In this document: piece by piece, positions 9,690 through 18,855 of the stretch
Layout of the letters: every line of letters starts with the position of its first letter
Position numbering within the stretch: position 1 is the first letter of the stretch
Source: Symmachiella macrocystis
GTDB lineage: Bacteria > Planctomycetota > Planctomycetia > Planctomycetales > Planctomycetaceae
Direction of reading: 5' to 3'
DNA length: 64,000 nucleotides
Assembly: GCF_007860075.1 (NCBI RefSeq)
Contig: NZ_SJPP01000003.1
Coordinates: forward strand, 975,426 to 1,039,425
Made by a program: the position numbers and the translations under genes
The notes under the pieces: generated by a model
The model's database searches: none
What the model saw: the letters and a program-made list of their open reading frames with translations, nothing else
Told to the model about the DNA's origin: nothing

Positions 9690-10196
9690 CTAAACAAAAT
9701 CCGCTTGGATACTGGAATTTAGGCAGTTTAGCAGCACCCCTGTCGCCTCGCGTTGTCGCTCGCCGCGCGTCGAACTCTCCAAGACTACCCGTTGGACGCT
9801 GGTGACGTGTACCGTCTGTTGTTGCCGCTGCGCCACAGCGACATAGACCACACCATCTTGTTCCGCCGGGGCATCGGGCCCCAAGTGCCCGGTAATGGCG
9901 GCCGAAACATCGGCCTCCACGGTGTTTTCCAACACGCCGATGGCCATTTGCCGCACCACCGGTTCGCTGACCGCCGTAAACCGGGCCAAGTCTTCAGCCG
10001 ATACTCTCAACCAGTCCTGCTTTGTCCGTTCGCGATAGGTCACCGCCGAGCCGCACAAATACGCCGATATTCCCGGGACGGATGCCAACGTTGCCGCCGC
10101 CAATCCCGCGGTACAACTCTCAGCAAAGACCACCCGCAATTGCCGGTCGGCCAAAGTGCGGGCCAAGTCTTGTGTGATTTCGTCAAGCGATTGCAT
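9690..10196 (-). CDS. pncC: CinA C-terminal-type nicotinamide-nucleotide amidase
   Basis: A 168-residue single-domain member of the CinA_C family, about the length of E. coli PncC (YgaD). The signature AESCTAGLAAATLASVPG is at residues 24-41 and AITGHLGPDAP lies near 100. Family members deamidate nicotinamide mononucleotide to nicotinate mononucleotide in pyridine-nucleotide salvage, and some are linked to the DNA-damage response. GAGGA precedes the ATG. The end of the gene lies in the promoter side of the downstream minus-strand gene with about 240 bases between them. Activity is inferred from the family; other CinA_C proteins have no proven activity. Confidence 0.88.
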   Translation of the reverse strand: MQSLDEITQDLARTLADRQLRVVFAESCTAGLAAATLASVPGISAYLCGSAVTYRERTKQDWLRVSAEDLARFTAVSEPVVRQMAIGVLENTVEADVSAAITGHLGPDAPAEQDGVVYVAVAQRQQQTVHVTSVQRVVLESSTRGERQREATGVLLNCLNSSIQADFV

Positions 10197-10373
10197 ACGG
10201 TCCTCATTTCAAAACAGCCCTGGGATTATTGGCTTTGCGCATGATAACAGGTCCTGAGCACGACTGTCGTTGTCCGACACTTGACCGCGCCGCCGGAGGG
10301 ACATACAAACGACTGCAACGCTCGTCTCGAACCGGCGGCGGCATTTCATTTATCGGTGAGGAGTATCAATATC

Positions 10374-11309
10374 ATGGCGATTGACCCGGCTGTCTTGCGC
10401 GGCGTGCATTTGGTGCCGCTGACGGCTTTTGATAAATCTGATCACATCAACGAAACTCTGCAAGCGCAACATACCCGTAATATGTACGACGCCGGTGTGC
10501 GTCTCTATTTGCCGGCAGCCGGCACCAGTGAATTTCAAAGTCTCTCGTTGGATGAAGTTGTCAAACTGGTGAAAATCACCCGTGAGAATTCCGGGCCTGA
10601 TGCACTGATTTTTGCGCCGGTGGGATTGCAACTCCAGCACTCCATCGAAATCGGCCGCCGCGCGCTGGAGGTCGGGGCGACGGGGATCATGTTCATGCCC
10701 TTCGTGCATCCCTATCTCAGCGACGAGGGTGCCCGTGATTATTATTTGCAGGTGATCCAAGCCACGCAATGCCCGACGTTGATCTACAAAAAAGCAGCCA
10801 TCCCCAGCGACGCACTGCTGTTGGAGTTATCCGACAACGAACATGTCGTCGGCATTAAGCATGCCACGAATGCGATGCACGAATTCCGTAAAGTGATCCA
10901 AGCCGACGGCGGTCGCACGGAGTGGATTTGCGGTTCCGCCGAGCGGTTCGCGCCGTACTACATGTTGGCCGGCTCACCCGGTTTTACCACCGGGGCGGGT
11001 AATTTGTGTCCCCATTTGAGCCTGGCCTGTCACGCAGCCTTTGCCGCTCAACAATGGGATGAAGGCATGCGGCTGCAGTCGATCATTCAACCCATCGAGG
11101 ATTTCCGCGCCCGTAGCGGCGACAGTTACAACGTGAGCATGCTGAAGTACGCCATGAGCCTCATCGGCCCCGACTTCGGCCCCGCCCGCGCGCCGCAACG
11201 ACAACTCACCGCGCAAGACCACAGCGAAATCGATGCACTGATGCAACCGATTCTCGCCGCCGAAGCGGAAGTCAAAAGCGAAGCACAAAGCGTCGGGCTG
11301 TCGCGGTGA
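10374..11309 (+). CDS. DapA/NAL-family aldolase-type protein
   Basis: A 311-residue TIM-barrel protein of the dihydrodipicolinate synthase/N-acetylneuraminate lyase superfamily. The Schiff-base lysine is in VVGIKHAT (about residue 162), and the family tyrosine in CPTLIYKK (about 137). Family members condense or cleave alpha-keto acids. The AGTSEF loop differs from the GTTGE of true DapA, so DapA itself is unlikely; a sugar-acid dehydratase or aldolase is more plausible. The start at 10374 has GAGGAG 10 bases upstream; the longer frame from 10281 has no such support. No lysine or sialic-acid genes are adjacent, so the substrate is open. Confidence 0.85.
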   Translation: MAIDPAVLRGVHLVPLTAFDKSDHINETLQAQHTRNMYDAGVRLYLPAAGTSEFQSLSLDEVVKLVKITRENSGPDALIFAPVGLQLQHSIEIGRRALEVGATGIMFMPFVHPYLSDEGARDYYLQVIQATQCPTLIYKKAAIPSDALLLELSDNEHVVGIKHATNAMHEFRKVIQADGGRTEWICGSAERFAPYYMLAGSPGFTTGAGNLCPHLSLACHAAFAAQQWDEGMRLQSIIQPIEDFRARSGDSYNVSMLKYAMSLIGPDFGPARAPQRQLTAQDHSEIDALMQPILAAEAEVKSEAQSVGLSR

Positions 11310-11310
11310 A

Positions 11311-11350
11311 TGGAGGCTTGAGGCTTGAGGGGACAGGCTTGAGGGAGCCT
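11311..11350. repeat. GAGGCTTGAGG intergenic repeat, copy 2
   Basis: Immediately after the stop of the DapA-like gene the sequence GGAGGCTTGAGGCTTGAGGG is followed by another GGCTTGAGGG. It matches the tracts at 1150 and 46783, but the CTACTGCCTACT half is absent here. It appears to be a dispersed short repeat placed at gene ends. Confidence 0.45.
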
Positions 11351-11471
11351 GTGGTTGTCTTTGGGTGATGAGGATCGTCTTGATGAGGTGGGTCGTCTTG
11401 TTGGTCTCTGACGGGCTACGATAGAATGGAAAGTACGACTGTTTCCCTCCCTTGAATAAGTCGGATTCGCT

Positions 11472-12206
11472 ATGACTTCAGCTGCCGACAATTCTGCTGA
11501 CAACCGGTCCCAACCCGGTACGTTTCCACCGCTTGCTTCGGGCGACCGCCTGACGCGCCCCGAATTTGAACGTCGCTACGCAGCTGCGCGCAACGTGCGA
11601 GCGGAGTTAGTAGAAGGGGTGGTCTACGTGCAAGCTGCGATTCGTCATCAACAACATGGGCAACCACATGCGCTCTTATCGGGGTGGTTGTCCTCTTATT
11701 TTATGGCCACGCATGGAACAGATGTCGGCGATGCCAGCACTTTGAGACTCGATGCGGACAACGAGCCGCAGCCTGATATCTTATTGCGGATTGATTCCGC
11801 ATGTGGCGGCGCGTCGTCGATCGACGCGGAAGGTTACCTCACCGGGCCGCCGGAGTTGGTGGTGGAAATTGCGGCGAGCACGGCGAGTTATGACTTGCAC
11901 GACAAACTCAACGCCTACCGCCGCAACGGGGTGCAGGAGTATCTGGTCTGGCGGGTTCTGGACGACGCGTTTGACTGGTTCGTACTTCGCAAAGGACGCT
12001 ACGAACGTTTACCCGTGACCGAAACGGGTGTGATCCACAGCGAACTTTTTCCCGGCCTGTGGTTGGACACCACTGCCCTGCTGCGTGGCGATTTGGCAGC
12101 GGCAATCGCGACGCTCAAACCGGGGCTGGACTCGCCTGAGCATGCGGCATTTTGCCAACGGCTCGAGGAGTTGCGGACCAAAGAAAACAGCAAGGACGAC
12201 CGATAA
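11472..12206 (+). CDS. Uma2-family (DUF820) endonuclease-fold protein
   Basis: A 244-residue protein of the Uma2/DUF820 family with the PD-(D/E)xK nuclease fold. Diagnostic segments are LVEGVVYV, the acidic PQPDILLR near residue 97, LVVEIAASTASYDLHDKLNAYRR with the E..K core at about 125-145, and GVQEYLVWRV. These genes are amplified in planctomycetes and cyanobacteria; their cellular role is unproven. The last 15 or so codons overlap the hairpin that should terminate fusA from the other strand, so the two genes share 3' DNA. Confidence 0.88.
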   Translation: MTSAADNSADNRSQPGTFPPLASGDRLTRPEFERRYAAARNVRAELVEGVVYVQAAIRHQQHGQPHALLSGWLSSYFMATHGTDVGDASTLRLDADNEPQPDILLRIDSACGGASSIDAEGYLTGPPELVVEIAASTASYDLHDKLNAYRRNGVQEYLVWRVLDDAFDWFVLRKGRYERLPVTETGVIHSELFPGLWLDTTALLRGDLAAAIATLKPGLDSPEHAAFCQRLEELRTKENSKDDR

Positions 12207-12226
12207 CATTCGGCCGTCCTTGCTGC
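12189..12226 (-). terminator. Hairpin terminator of fusA, overlapping the Uma2 3' end
   Basis: A 15-bp stem with one mismatch (CAGCAAGGACGACCG against CGGCCGTCCTTGCTG) encloses 8 bases. Read on the minus strand it is followed by TTTTCTTT, the pattern of an intrinsic terminator for fusA. The Uma2 stop codon lies in the loop, so the hairpin probably serves both convergent genes. Confidence 0.7.
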
Positions 12227-12252
12227 GTATCTTCAAGCGACATAAATCCGCG

Positions 12253-14370
12253 TTAGCGGGCCATCGCCATTTTTTCTTCCTTCTCCGCACGACGACGTTC
12301 AACGACTTCTTCCTGCACCGACTTAGGTGATTGCTTGTAGTGTGAAAACTCCATGCTAAACGAGCCTTTGCCTTGCGTCATGCTCCGTAGTTCGTTGGCA
12401 TAATCGAACATGCTGGCCAACGGAACTTCGGCCAAAATGAAGCAGCTTCCCGAACGGTCTTCGCTGGAGGTCATAATTCCCCGCAGGCCGGACAGATGTC
12501 CGACAACGGGTCCTTGGTACTCCGTGGGGATTTCAACGTCTAACTTCATGATCGGCTCTAACAATGCCATTTTGGAATTCTTAAGAGCATCTCGCATGCA
12601 GTTGAACGCCGCAATGTTAAACGCCATGTCCGACGAGTCGACGTCGTGGTAGCTACCATCTTGCAGCACCATCTGCACGCCCACCACTTCGCATTCGCAC
12701 AGCGGTCCTTTGACCAATGCACGTTGAAAACCTTGGTTGACGGCCGGGATGTATTCTTTGGGAATACGGCCACCGGTCACTTCGTCGACAAATTCGTACG
12801 GCTCCGGAGCATCCTCCGGCAAGGGAGTCAGTTTGCCCACAATATGTGCAAATTGACCGGAACCACCCGTTTGCTTCTTATGCTTGTGATTGAACTCAAC
12901 CGGTCTTGTCGGACTTTCCCGATAGGCAACGCGCGGTTCACCCACAAGGCATTCCACTTTGTATTCGCGGCGAATACGTTCGAGGTAAACCTCTAAGTGT
13001 AACTGTCCCATACCCGCGATGATCGTCTGGGCCGATTCTTGGTCCGTTTCCACGCGGAACGTGGGATCTTCGCGGCGGAACCGCTGCAAGGCCTTTGCCA
13101 GTTTGTCCGCACCGTCCCGCTTGAGCGGTTCGACCGAAAGTCGAATGACCGGTTCGGGCACGAAAATGTTTTCCAAAGCATAATCCACACCGTCGCCGCA
13201 GAATGTATCGCCCGACGCGCAATCAACACCGATCACCGCGACAATGTCGCCGGCTTCGGCCAAGTCGACGTCTTCGCGATCATCCGCATGCATCCGCACA
13301 ATCCGGCCGAATCGCACGTTGTTTCCGGTCCGTGTGTTGCGGTAGGATTGCCCTTTGGCCAACGAACCTTGGTAGATTCGCATGTAGGTCAATTGACCGA
13401 AAGTTTCGACGACTGTTTTGAAGGCCATCGCCACGAGCGGTTTTTCGGAATCTGATTCCAAAACGACTGACTCACCCTCTTCGCCTTCCTTGACGTTGGA
13501 GACATCCATCGCCGTGATTTCGCGATCCAACGGGCTGGGCAGATAGTCATAAACAGCATCGAGCAACGGCTGAACACCTTTGTTCTTAAACGCAGTCCCC
13601 ATCATGACCGGCGTCAGATCTTGACGGAGGGTCACTTCTCGAATCAACGTTTTAATGGTGGCGACATCCACGTCGCCCTCTTCGAGCAACGTTTCCATCA
13701 ACTCGTCGCTGAACAGCGACAAAGTCTCCAGCATGTGTTCGCGATATTCGTTTGCCAAGTCGGCGACCTTCTCCGGGATCTCTTCGTAGCGAACAATCTC
13801 GCCGTCCGTACCGTCAAAATAAATCGCCCGCATATTGACGAGATCAACAATGCCTTCGAGGTCCTGCTCTTTGCCGATCGGAATTTGCAAAGGAAGCGGG
13901 GTGCATCCCAGTTTCTCTTCAATTTGCTGAATTACGCTGAACGGATCGGCACCGGTGCGGTCCATTTTGTTAATGAACGCAATCCGTGGCGTGTGATACC
14001 GCTTCATTTGGCGATCCACGGTGAGCGATTGGCTTTGAACGCCGCCCACAGCGCAGAGCACGAGCACGGCCCCATCAAGCACGCGTAACGAACGTTCGAC
14101 TTCGACCGTGAAGTCAACGTGTCCCGGCGTATCGATGACGTTGATCGGATTCCCGTTCCACTCCACGCGTGTCGCGGCGGAGGTGATCGTGATCCCCCGT
14201 TCTTTTTCCAGTTCCATGTGGTCCATGGTCGCGCCGTCACCGCCACCTTTGACTTCATTCATGCGGTGGATACGTCCGCAATAAAACAACATCCGCTCGG
14301 TGAGCGTCGTCTTACCGGAGTCGATATGGGCCGAAATGCCGATGTTGCGAAGTTTTTCTAAGTTTTTCAT
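12253..14370 (-). CDS. fusA: Elongation factor G, spd/mitochondrial-EFG1-like subtype
   Basis: A 705-residue EF-G, the GTPase that drives ribosomal translocation. All G motifs are intact: AHIDSGKT (14-21), RGITI (58-62), DTPGH (80-84) and NKMD (134-137). Domains II to V follow ([37 protein letters not shown]). The subtype is telling. [38 protein letters not shown] and [13 protein letters not shown] resemble spirochaete/planctomycete/delta-proteobacterial spdEFG1 and mitochondrial EFG1 more than E. coli FusA. In this lineage work can be split between a translocation factor and a recycling factor; this copy would be the translocation type (inference). It is not next to rpsL, rpsG or tuf, so it stands outside the str operon. 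Confidence 0.95.
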   Translation of the reverse strand: MKNLEKLRNIGISAHIDSGKTTLTERMLFYCGRIHRMNEVKGGGDGATMDHMELEKERGITITSAATRVEWNGNPINVIDTPGHVDFTVEVERSLRVLDGAVLVLCAVGGVQSQSLTVDRQMKRYHTPRIAFINKMDRTGADPFSVIQQIEEKLGCTPLPLQIPIGKEQDLEGIVDLVNMRAIYFDGTDGEIVRYEEIPEKVADLANEYREHMLETLSLFSDELMETLLEEGDVDVATIKTLIREVTLRQDLTPVMMGTAFKNKGVQPLLDAVYDYLPSPLDREITAMDVSNVKEGEEGESVVLESDSEKPLVAMAFKTVVETFGQLTYMRIYQGSLAKGQSYRNTRTGNNVRFGRIVRMHADDREDVDLAEAGDIVAVIGVDCASGDTFCGDGVDYALENIFVPEPVIRLSVEPLKRDGADKLAKALQRFRREDPTFRVETDQESAQTIIAGMGQLHLEVYLERIRREYKVECLVGEPRVAYRESPTRPVEFNHKHKKQTGGSGQFAHIVGKLTPLPEDAPEPYEFVDEVTGGRIPKEYIPAVNQGFQRALVKGPLCECEVVGVQMVLQDGSYHDVDSSDMAFNIAAFNCMRDALKNSKMALLEPIMKLDVEIPTEYQGPVVGHLSGLRGIMTSSEDRSGSCFILAEVPLASMFDYANELRSMTQGKGSFSMEFSHYKQSPKSVQEEVVERRRAEKEEKMAMAR

Positions 14371-14945
14371 GGAACGTTCTCAACGCATTCTCAAAGGAAT
14401 GTACGTCGCGGTTTAAGTGATACGGGCGTTCTCCGACGCTGGAGAATAGCGGATTCGATACGTAACGAACCCACCGCATGCTGCCCAAAAAAACTGGTTA
14501 TTGTCTCCTCAATCCTAAGGACTGAGGATGAATCTCCGATGAACCTTTTTCGCTGTGCCGGGATTTAGCCGCGTCAATTGATCCGCAAATCATACGTTGA
14601 TCGGCCAGACCGGGGCCGCTCAATCATCTCATAGACACGCTTGTGCCCATTAAGTTCTGTCCCGCGACGGCTTCAGTGCCCAAAGGCAATTGCCACGTGC
14701 CGAGGTCGGGGTGCGGATCAATACGTGCTCTTCACGCGGAAGGGAAGGTCGTCGCCGACGTTCATGCCGATCACAAACGTCATCCGGCAATCTCCGCGCC
14801 AAGGAGGAAGGAACTGACGAATTCTATCTGCGATGCCGATCGTAGGGAAGAGAAACTTTCCCGCAAATCGGTCAAATTCCGCGAATTCCACAACCAAAAA
14901 GGTTTTCACCGCAGTTCGGTGGCCGTTTTTGGCCTCTGAAAGGTG
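14371..14945. other. Long intergenic region between fusA and ppdK terminator
   Basis: About 575 bases with no convincing gene. It should contain the fusA promoter and leader on the minus strand. A plus-strand open frame at 14643-14939 has no recognisable domain or good ribosome binding site and was not called. I saw no tRNA or riboswitch. Confidence 0.5.
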
Positions 14946-14985
14946 TAAAAAACACGGGTGAGTTGCCATGGCCCCCCACCCGTGT
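14946..14985 (-). terminator. Intrinsic terminator of ppdK
   Basis: On the minus strand, ACACGGGTG and CACCCGTGT form a perfect 9-bp stem followed directly by a run of T (TTTTTT) then ACACC. This is a textbook Rho-independent terminator about 30 bases after the ppdK stop. Confidence 0.85.
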
Positions 14986-15017
14986 GAATCCGATCAATTC
15001 GCGGCATTTTTTGCCCG

Positions 15018-17765
15018 TCACCCCTGTGAAACTGCTGCTTGGGCCGCTGCCAAACGGGCAATCGGCACGCGGAACGGCGAACAGCTGACGTAGTTCAACC
15101 CGATACTGTGGCAGAACTTGACACTGGCCGGGTCGCCGCCATGTTCGCCGCAAATCCCGATTTTGAGATCTTTTCGCGAGCTACGACCCCCTTCGACACC
15201 AATTTTCATCAAGCCCCCCACGCCGTCGAAGTCGATCGTCTGGAACGGATCGTTGGGGACAATGTCGTGTTCGCGGTAGTAGCCAATAAATCCGCCGTAG
15301 TCGTCGCGGCTGATTCCCAGGGCGGTCTGCGTCAGGTCGTTGGTCCCGAAGCTGAAGAATTCCGCACCGGTGGCGATCTGATCGGCACAGACGGCGGCTC
15401 GCGGAACTTCGATCATCGTCCCGACCATGTATTCGACCTTTTGGCCGGTTTCAGCCATCACGGCTTCGGCTTGAGCCCGTACGATCTTCTCTTGGTCCTT
15501 GAATTCAGCCAAGAATCCGACGAGAGGGATCATGATTTCCGGATGGACGTCGATGCCTTCTTTTTTCACCGCACATGCGGCTTCCATGATGGCACGTGCT
15601 TGCATCGCTGTGATTTCCGGATAAACGATGCCCAAGCGGCATCCCCGGTGACCCAGCATCGGGTTCGACTCATGCAGCCCTTCGACGCGGCGATGAATCT
15701 CTTCTTGGGATTTGCCGGTCATTTTGGCCAACTGTCCAGCCAAGGCCGGGTCTTCTTCCAAATGCCGCTCCGAGAGGAACTCGTGCAGCGGCGGATCGAG
15801 CAAGCGAACCGTCACCGGTCGTCCTTCCATGGCGCGGAATAGACCCTCGAAGTCGCTGCGTTGGTACGGCAACAACTTGTCGATCGCCTTTTGACGGACT
15901 TCCTTGGTCTCAGCGAGAATCATCTCCCGGATTTCGTCGACATGATGGAAGAACATGTGCTCGGTCCGGCACAGTCCAATCCCTTCGGCTCCGAAGGCAA
16001 TCGCTTCGGCGGCTTGTTCAGGGCTGTCCGCGTTGGTGCGAACATTCAACGTGCGGTGCTCGTCGACCCACTCCATCAACTGAGCGTAGCGCTTGTAGGT
16101 CTCTGATTTCTCCGGATCACCCGCTTTGTGGATGACCACATCCAAGACTTCACTTGGTTTGGTCGTGACACTCCCTTCGAAGACTTCGCCGGTGAATCCG
16201 TCGATGCTGATGTAGTCCCCTTCATTGAAGGACTTGCCTCCCACCGACATGGTTCCGGCTTGGTAGTCGATGTCCAATTCGGTCGCACCCACGATGCAGA
16301 CTTTACCCATTTGCCGGCTAACGAGTGCGGCGTGGGAACTGGCTCCCCCGAAGGCGGTCAGAATGCCTTTGGCCGCTTGCATGCCTCGCAAATCTTCCGG
16401 GCTGGTTTCGCGGCGGACAAGAATCAATTGCACATCGTTATCGGCATTGTATTGGGCTTCCGCATCTTCGGCGTGGAAGCAGATCTTACCGTACGTCGCA
16501 CCGGGACCGGCGTTGATGCCTTTGGTCAGCAGGCGACCTTCGGCGTCTGCTGCTGCCTTGGCATCGGGGTCGAAAATTGGCTGCAATAGTTGGTTGAGGT
16601 CGTCGGCCGGAATCCGCCGTGGATTCAGTGCTTCCTTCGGATCGATCAGGCCTTCGTTCACCAGATCGACAGCGATCCGCACAGCGGCAAAACCGGTCCG
16701 CTTGGCGTTACGTGTTTGCAACATCCAAACTTGACCATGCTGGACGGTGAACTCGATGTCCTGCACGTCTTTGTAGTGTTTTTCGAGGATCTTGCCGATT
16801 TCGTTCAACCGATCAAAGGCGGCCGGCATGTCGTCGTGCAGGCTTTCTTCGACGCGTTTGGTCGACCGAATTCCAGCCACCACGTCTTCGCCTTGGGCGT
16901 TGATCAGATAGTCGCCGCGAAATCCAGGTTCTCCCAGCGAGCAGTCGCGGGTCAGGCCGACACCCGAGGCGCTGTCGTCGCTGAGGTTCCCGAACACCAT
17001 TGCCTGCACGTTGACGGCTGTGCCCCATTCGTGCGGAATGCCGTATTGGCGGCGATAGACCATGGCCCGGTCATTCATCCAACTGGAGAAGACAGCCCCG
17101 ATGGCGCCCCACAGTTGATCGAGTGGTTCATCCGGAAAGTCGTTGCCGGTCCGTTCTTTGATAGCCGCCTTGAATTCCCTAACCAATTCCTTCAGGCCTG
17201 CGGCGCTCAAACCGGAATCAAATTCGACCCCTTCGGCCTCTTTTTTGACTTCCAGCAGGTGTTCGAACGGGTCGATTTCCTTTTTGTCCAGCGTCTTCAT
17301 TTCCAAGACGACGTCGCCGTACATCTGCACAAAGCGGCGATAGCTGTCCCAGGCGAATTGTTCGTTGCCCGACTTTTTGGCCAAGGCGGCGACCGTCGTG
17401 TCGTTCAGTCCGATATTGAGCACCGTGTCCATCATGCCCGGCATCGATTCGCGGGCACCGCTACGGCAGGAAAGCAGCAAGGGGTTTTCGGTGCAGCCGA
17501 ATTTGGCCCCCATGGCTTTTTCAATTTTCTCCAGAGCAGCAGCCACATCATCGCGCAGTTGTTCGGGATAGGTTTCGCCGTTGTCGTAGTAGTAAGTACA
17601 GACACCGGTCGAGATTGTGAATCCAGCCGGAACCGGCAGACCGATGCTGGTCATTTCGGCCAAGTTGGCGCCTTTGCCACCCAACTCATTTTTCATGGTG
17701 GCGCCGCCATCGGCTTTTCCGTCACCAAACGAAAACACGTATTTCGTTGCTGTTGCAGTCGTCAT
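15018..17765 (-). CDS. ppdK: Pyruvate, phosphate dikinase
   Basis: A full-length PPDK of 915 residues, the expected size. It interconverts pyruvate, ATP and phosphate with phosphoenolpyruvate, AMP and diphosphate in the cytoplasm. The nucleotide-binding N-terminal domain ([20 protein letters not shown]) comes first. The swivelling phosphohistidine domain has [20 protein letters not shown] with His near residue 477. The PEP-binding TIM barrel ([48 protein letters not shown]) completes it. No regulatory protein gene is next to it. A strong intrinsic terminator follows. Its upstream region is shared divergently with a response regulator. Confidence 0.96.
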   Translation of the reverse strand: MTTATATKYVFSFGDGKADGGATMKNELGGKGANLAEMTSIGLPVPAGFTISTGVCTYYYDNGETYPEQLRDDVAAALEKIEKAMGAKFGCTENPLLLSCRSGARESMPGMMDTVLNIGLNDTTVAALAKKSGNEQFAWDSYRRFVQMYGDVVLEMKTLDKKEIDPFEHLLEVKKEAEGVEFDSGLSAAGLKELVREFKAAIKERTGNDFPDEPLDQLWGAIGAVFSSWMNDRAMVYRRQYGIPHEWGTAVNVQAMVFGNLSDDSASGVGLTRDCSLGEPGFRGDYLINAQGEDVVAGIRSTKRVEESLHDDMPAAFDRLNEIGKILEKHYKDVQDIEFTVQHGQVWMLQTRNAKRTGFAAVRIAVDLVNEGLIDPKEALNPRRIPADDLNQLLQPIFDPDAKAAADAEGRLLTKGINAGPGATYGKICFHAEDAEAQYNADNDVQLILVRRETSPEDLRGMQAAKGILTAFGGASSHAALVSRQMGKVCIVGATELDIDYQAGTMSVGGKSFNEGDYISIDGFTGEVFEGSVTTKPSEVLDVVIHKAGDPEKSETYKRYAQLMEWVDEHRTLNVRTNADSPEQAAEAIAFGAEGIGLCRTEHMFFHHVDEIREMILAETKEVRQKAIDKLLPYQRSDFEGLFRAMEGRPVTVRLLDPPLHEFLSERHLEEDPALAGQLAKMTGKSQEEIHRRVEGLHESNPMLGHRGCRLGIVYPEITAMQARAIMEAACAVKKEGIDVHPEIMIPLVGFLAEFKDQEKIVRAQAEAVMAETGQKVEYMVGTMIEVPRAAVCADQIATGAEFFSFGTNDLTQTALGISRDDYGGFIGYYREHDIVPNDPFQTIDFDGVGGLMKIGVEGGRSSRKDLKIGICGEHGGDPASVKFCHSIGLNYVSCSPFRVPIARLAAAQAAVSQG

Positions 17766-18394
17766 TCCAAACGTTCCTTGAGATGGCTCCGCGCGATTCT
17801 AATCTGAGCGGAACGAAAATAGAGGTTGTTAGTGATTCCGTCGGCGTCTCTGTCCCCACGCGAATCCCGGTGGGCGCAAGCCCTTATTGGGGGACGAGTA
17901 CCGGTCATTGGCCCTCGCACAACCCGCACGCTCACCTGGTTTGTCGGCAGGTCGTGGGTTGCGCGAAAAAGGTCCTGTCTGCAGCCGTTCTGGATGAAAC
18001 CGGACCTCCGGCGCAATTTCCCCTGAAGCAGACAGAAACCTATCATCGCCGCCGCCGACCGTCAACCCACCCGGCTCGACCCGATTACGCCGGAACACTC
18101 GGCCCACAGTCGGAATTTCTTTCCCGAACCAACCCGTGTCACCCGCGAGGGATGGTCATCCTCGGAAGAAAATACCCCGTCAGGGCGAAAAATCGGACGA
18201 ACGATCCAGGTCACCGCACATGTTCCACCATTTTTCGGGATGACATGTGCACGGAGTTGGGTACAATAAATACGAGTTAACCGGTGTCAAAAGCGATTTG
18301 GCGGGTGGTACGAAACATTTTGAGGCGAGAACGGGCGAAACCCGATTAACGGCTCTGGACGAGAGTTGTCAATTTCGGCGACGCAGGTGGTGTA
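17766..18394. other. Divergent intergenic region between ppdK and response regulator
   Basis: About 630 bases separating two divergently transcribed genes, so it must hold promoters for both. Open frames here (for example 17747-18280 on the plus strand) have no domain character. No RNA gene or clear operator was recognised. The region is moderately AT-richer towards 18200-18300. Confidence 0.5.
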
Positions 18395-18853
18395 ATGGAC
18401 CAGAACACGGTCGGCAGGCCCATGGAAATCCTCTTGGTCGAGGACAGCCTCACCTTTGCGCGGATTGCGTTCGGCGCGCTAAAAAAAGGGGCCGTTCAAC
18501 ACCGCCTCACCTGGGTCACTGACGGCGAAGAGGCGATCGAATTCCTCTATCAACGCGGAAAGTTCTCCCGCGCTCCCCGACCCGACTTGATTCTGCTGGA
18601 TCTCGGTTTGCCCAAGAAGGACGGTCGAGAGGTTCTGACGGAGATCAAACATGACGAGGAATTGAAACAGATCCCCGTCGTAGTCATGACCGCCTCGACC
18701 AACGCTATCGACATCCAACGGAGCGAAGAACTGCAAGTCCAAAGCTACATGACCAAACCGCTGAATCTGAAAAAGTTTCGCAAACTGGTCAAGGAACTTG
18801 CCCGCTACTGGCAGGAAGACATGATCCTGCCGGCTGAGCCTGCCGTTGACTGA
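18395..18853 (+). CDS. Single-domain response regulator (Rcp1-like)
   Basis: A 152-residue receiver-only protein. Acidic pocket LLVEDS near residues 13-18, phospho-acceptor Asp in LILLDLGLPKKDG near 68, MTAS near 98 and the lysine in SYMTKP near 120 are all present. The long loop around GEEAIEFLYQRGKFSRAPRPD is typical of the phytochrome-associated Rcp1 group. It has no output domain, so it should act by protein contact or as a phosphate shuttle. AGGTGG lies just upstream of the ATG. No histidine kinase is adjacent. It ends 2 bases from the convergent sulfatase gene. Confidence 0.92.
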   Translation: MDQNTVGRPMEILLVEDSLTFARIAFGALKKGAVQHRLTWVTDGEEAIEFLYQRGKFSRAPRPDLILLDLGLPKKDGREVLTEIKHDEELKQIPVVVMTASTNAIDIQRSEELQVQSYMTKPLNLKKFRKLVKELARYWQEDMILPAEPAVD

Positions 18854-18855
18854 AG

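Noticed and set aside
14643..14939. 98-residue plus-strand frame in the fusA-ppdK gap
   Set aside because: No RBS, no domain, and composition unlike the neighbouring genes.
16590..17807. 405-residue plus-strand open frame over ppdK
   Set aside because: It lies antisense to a complete, conserved ppdK and has no recognisable domain. It is a shadow of the codon bias of the real gene.
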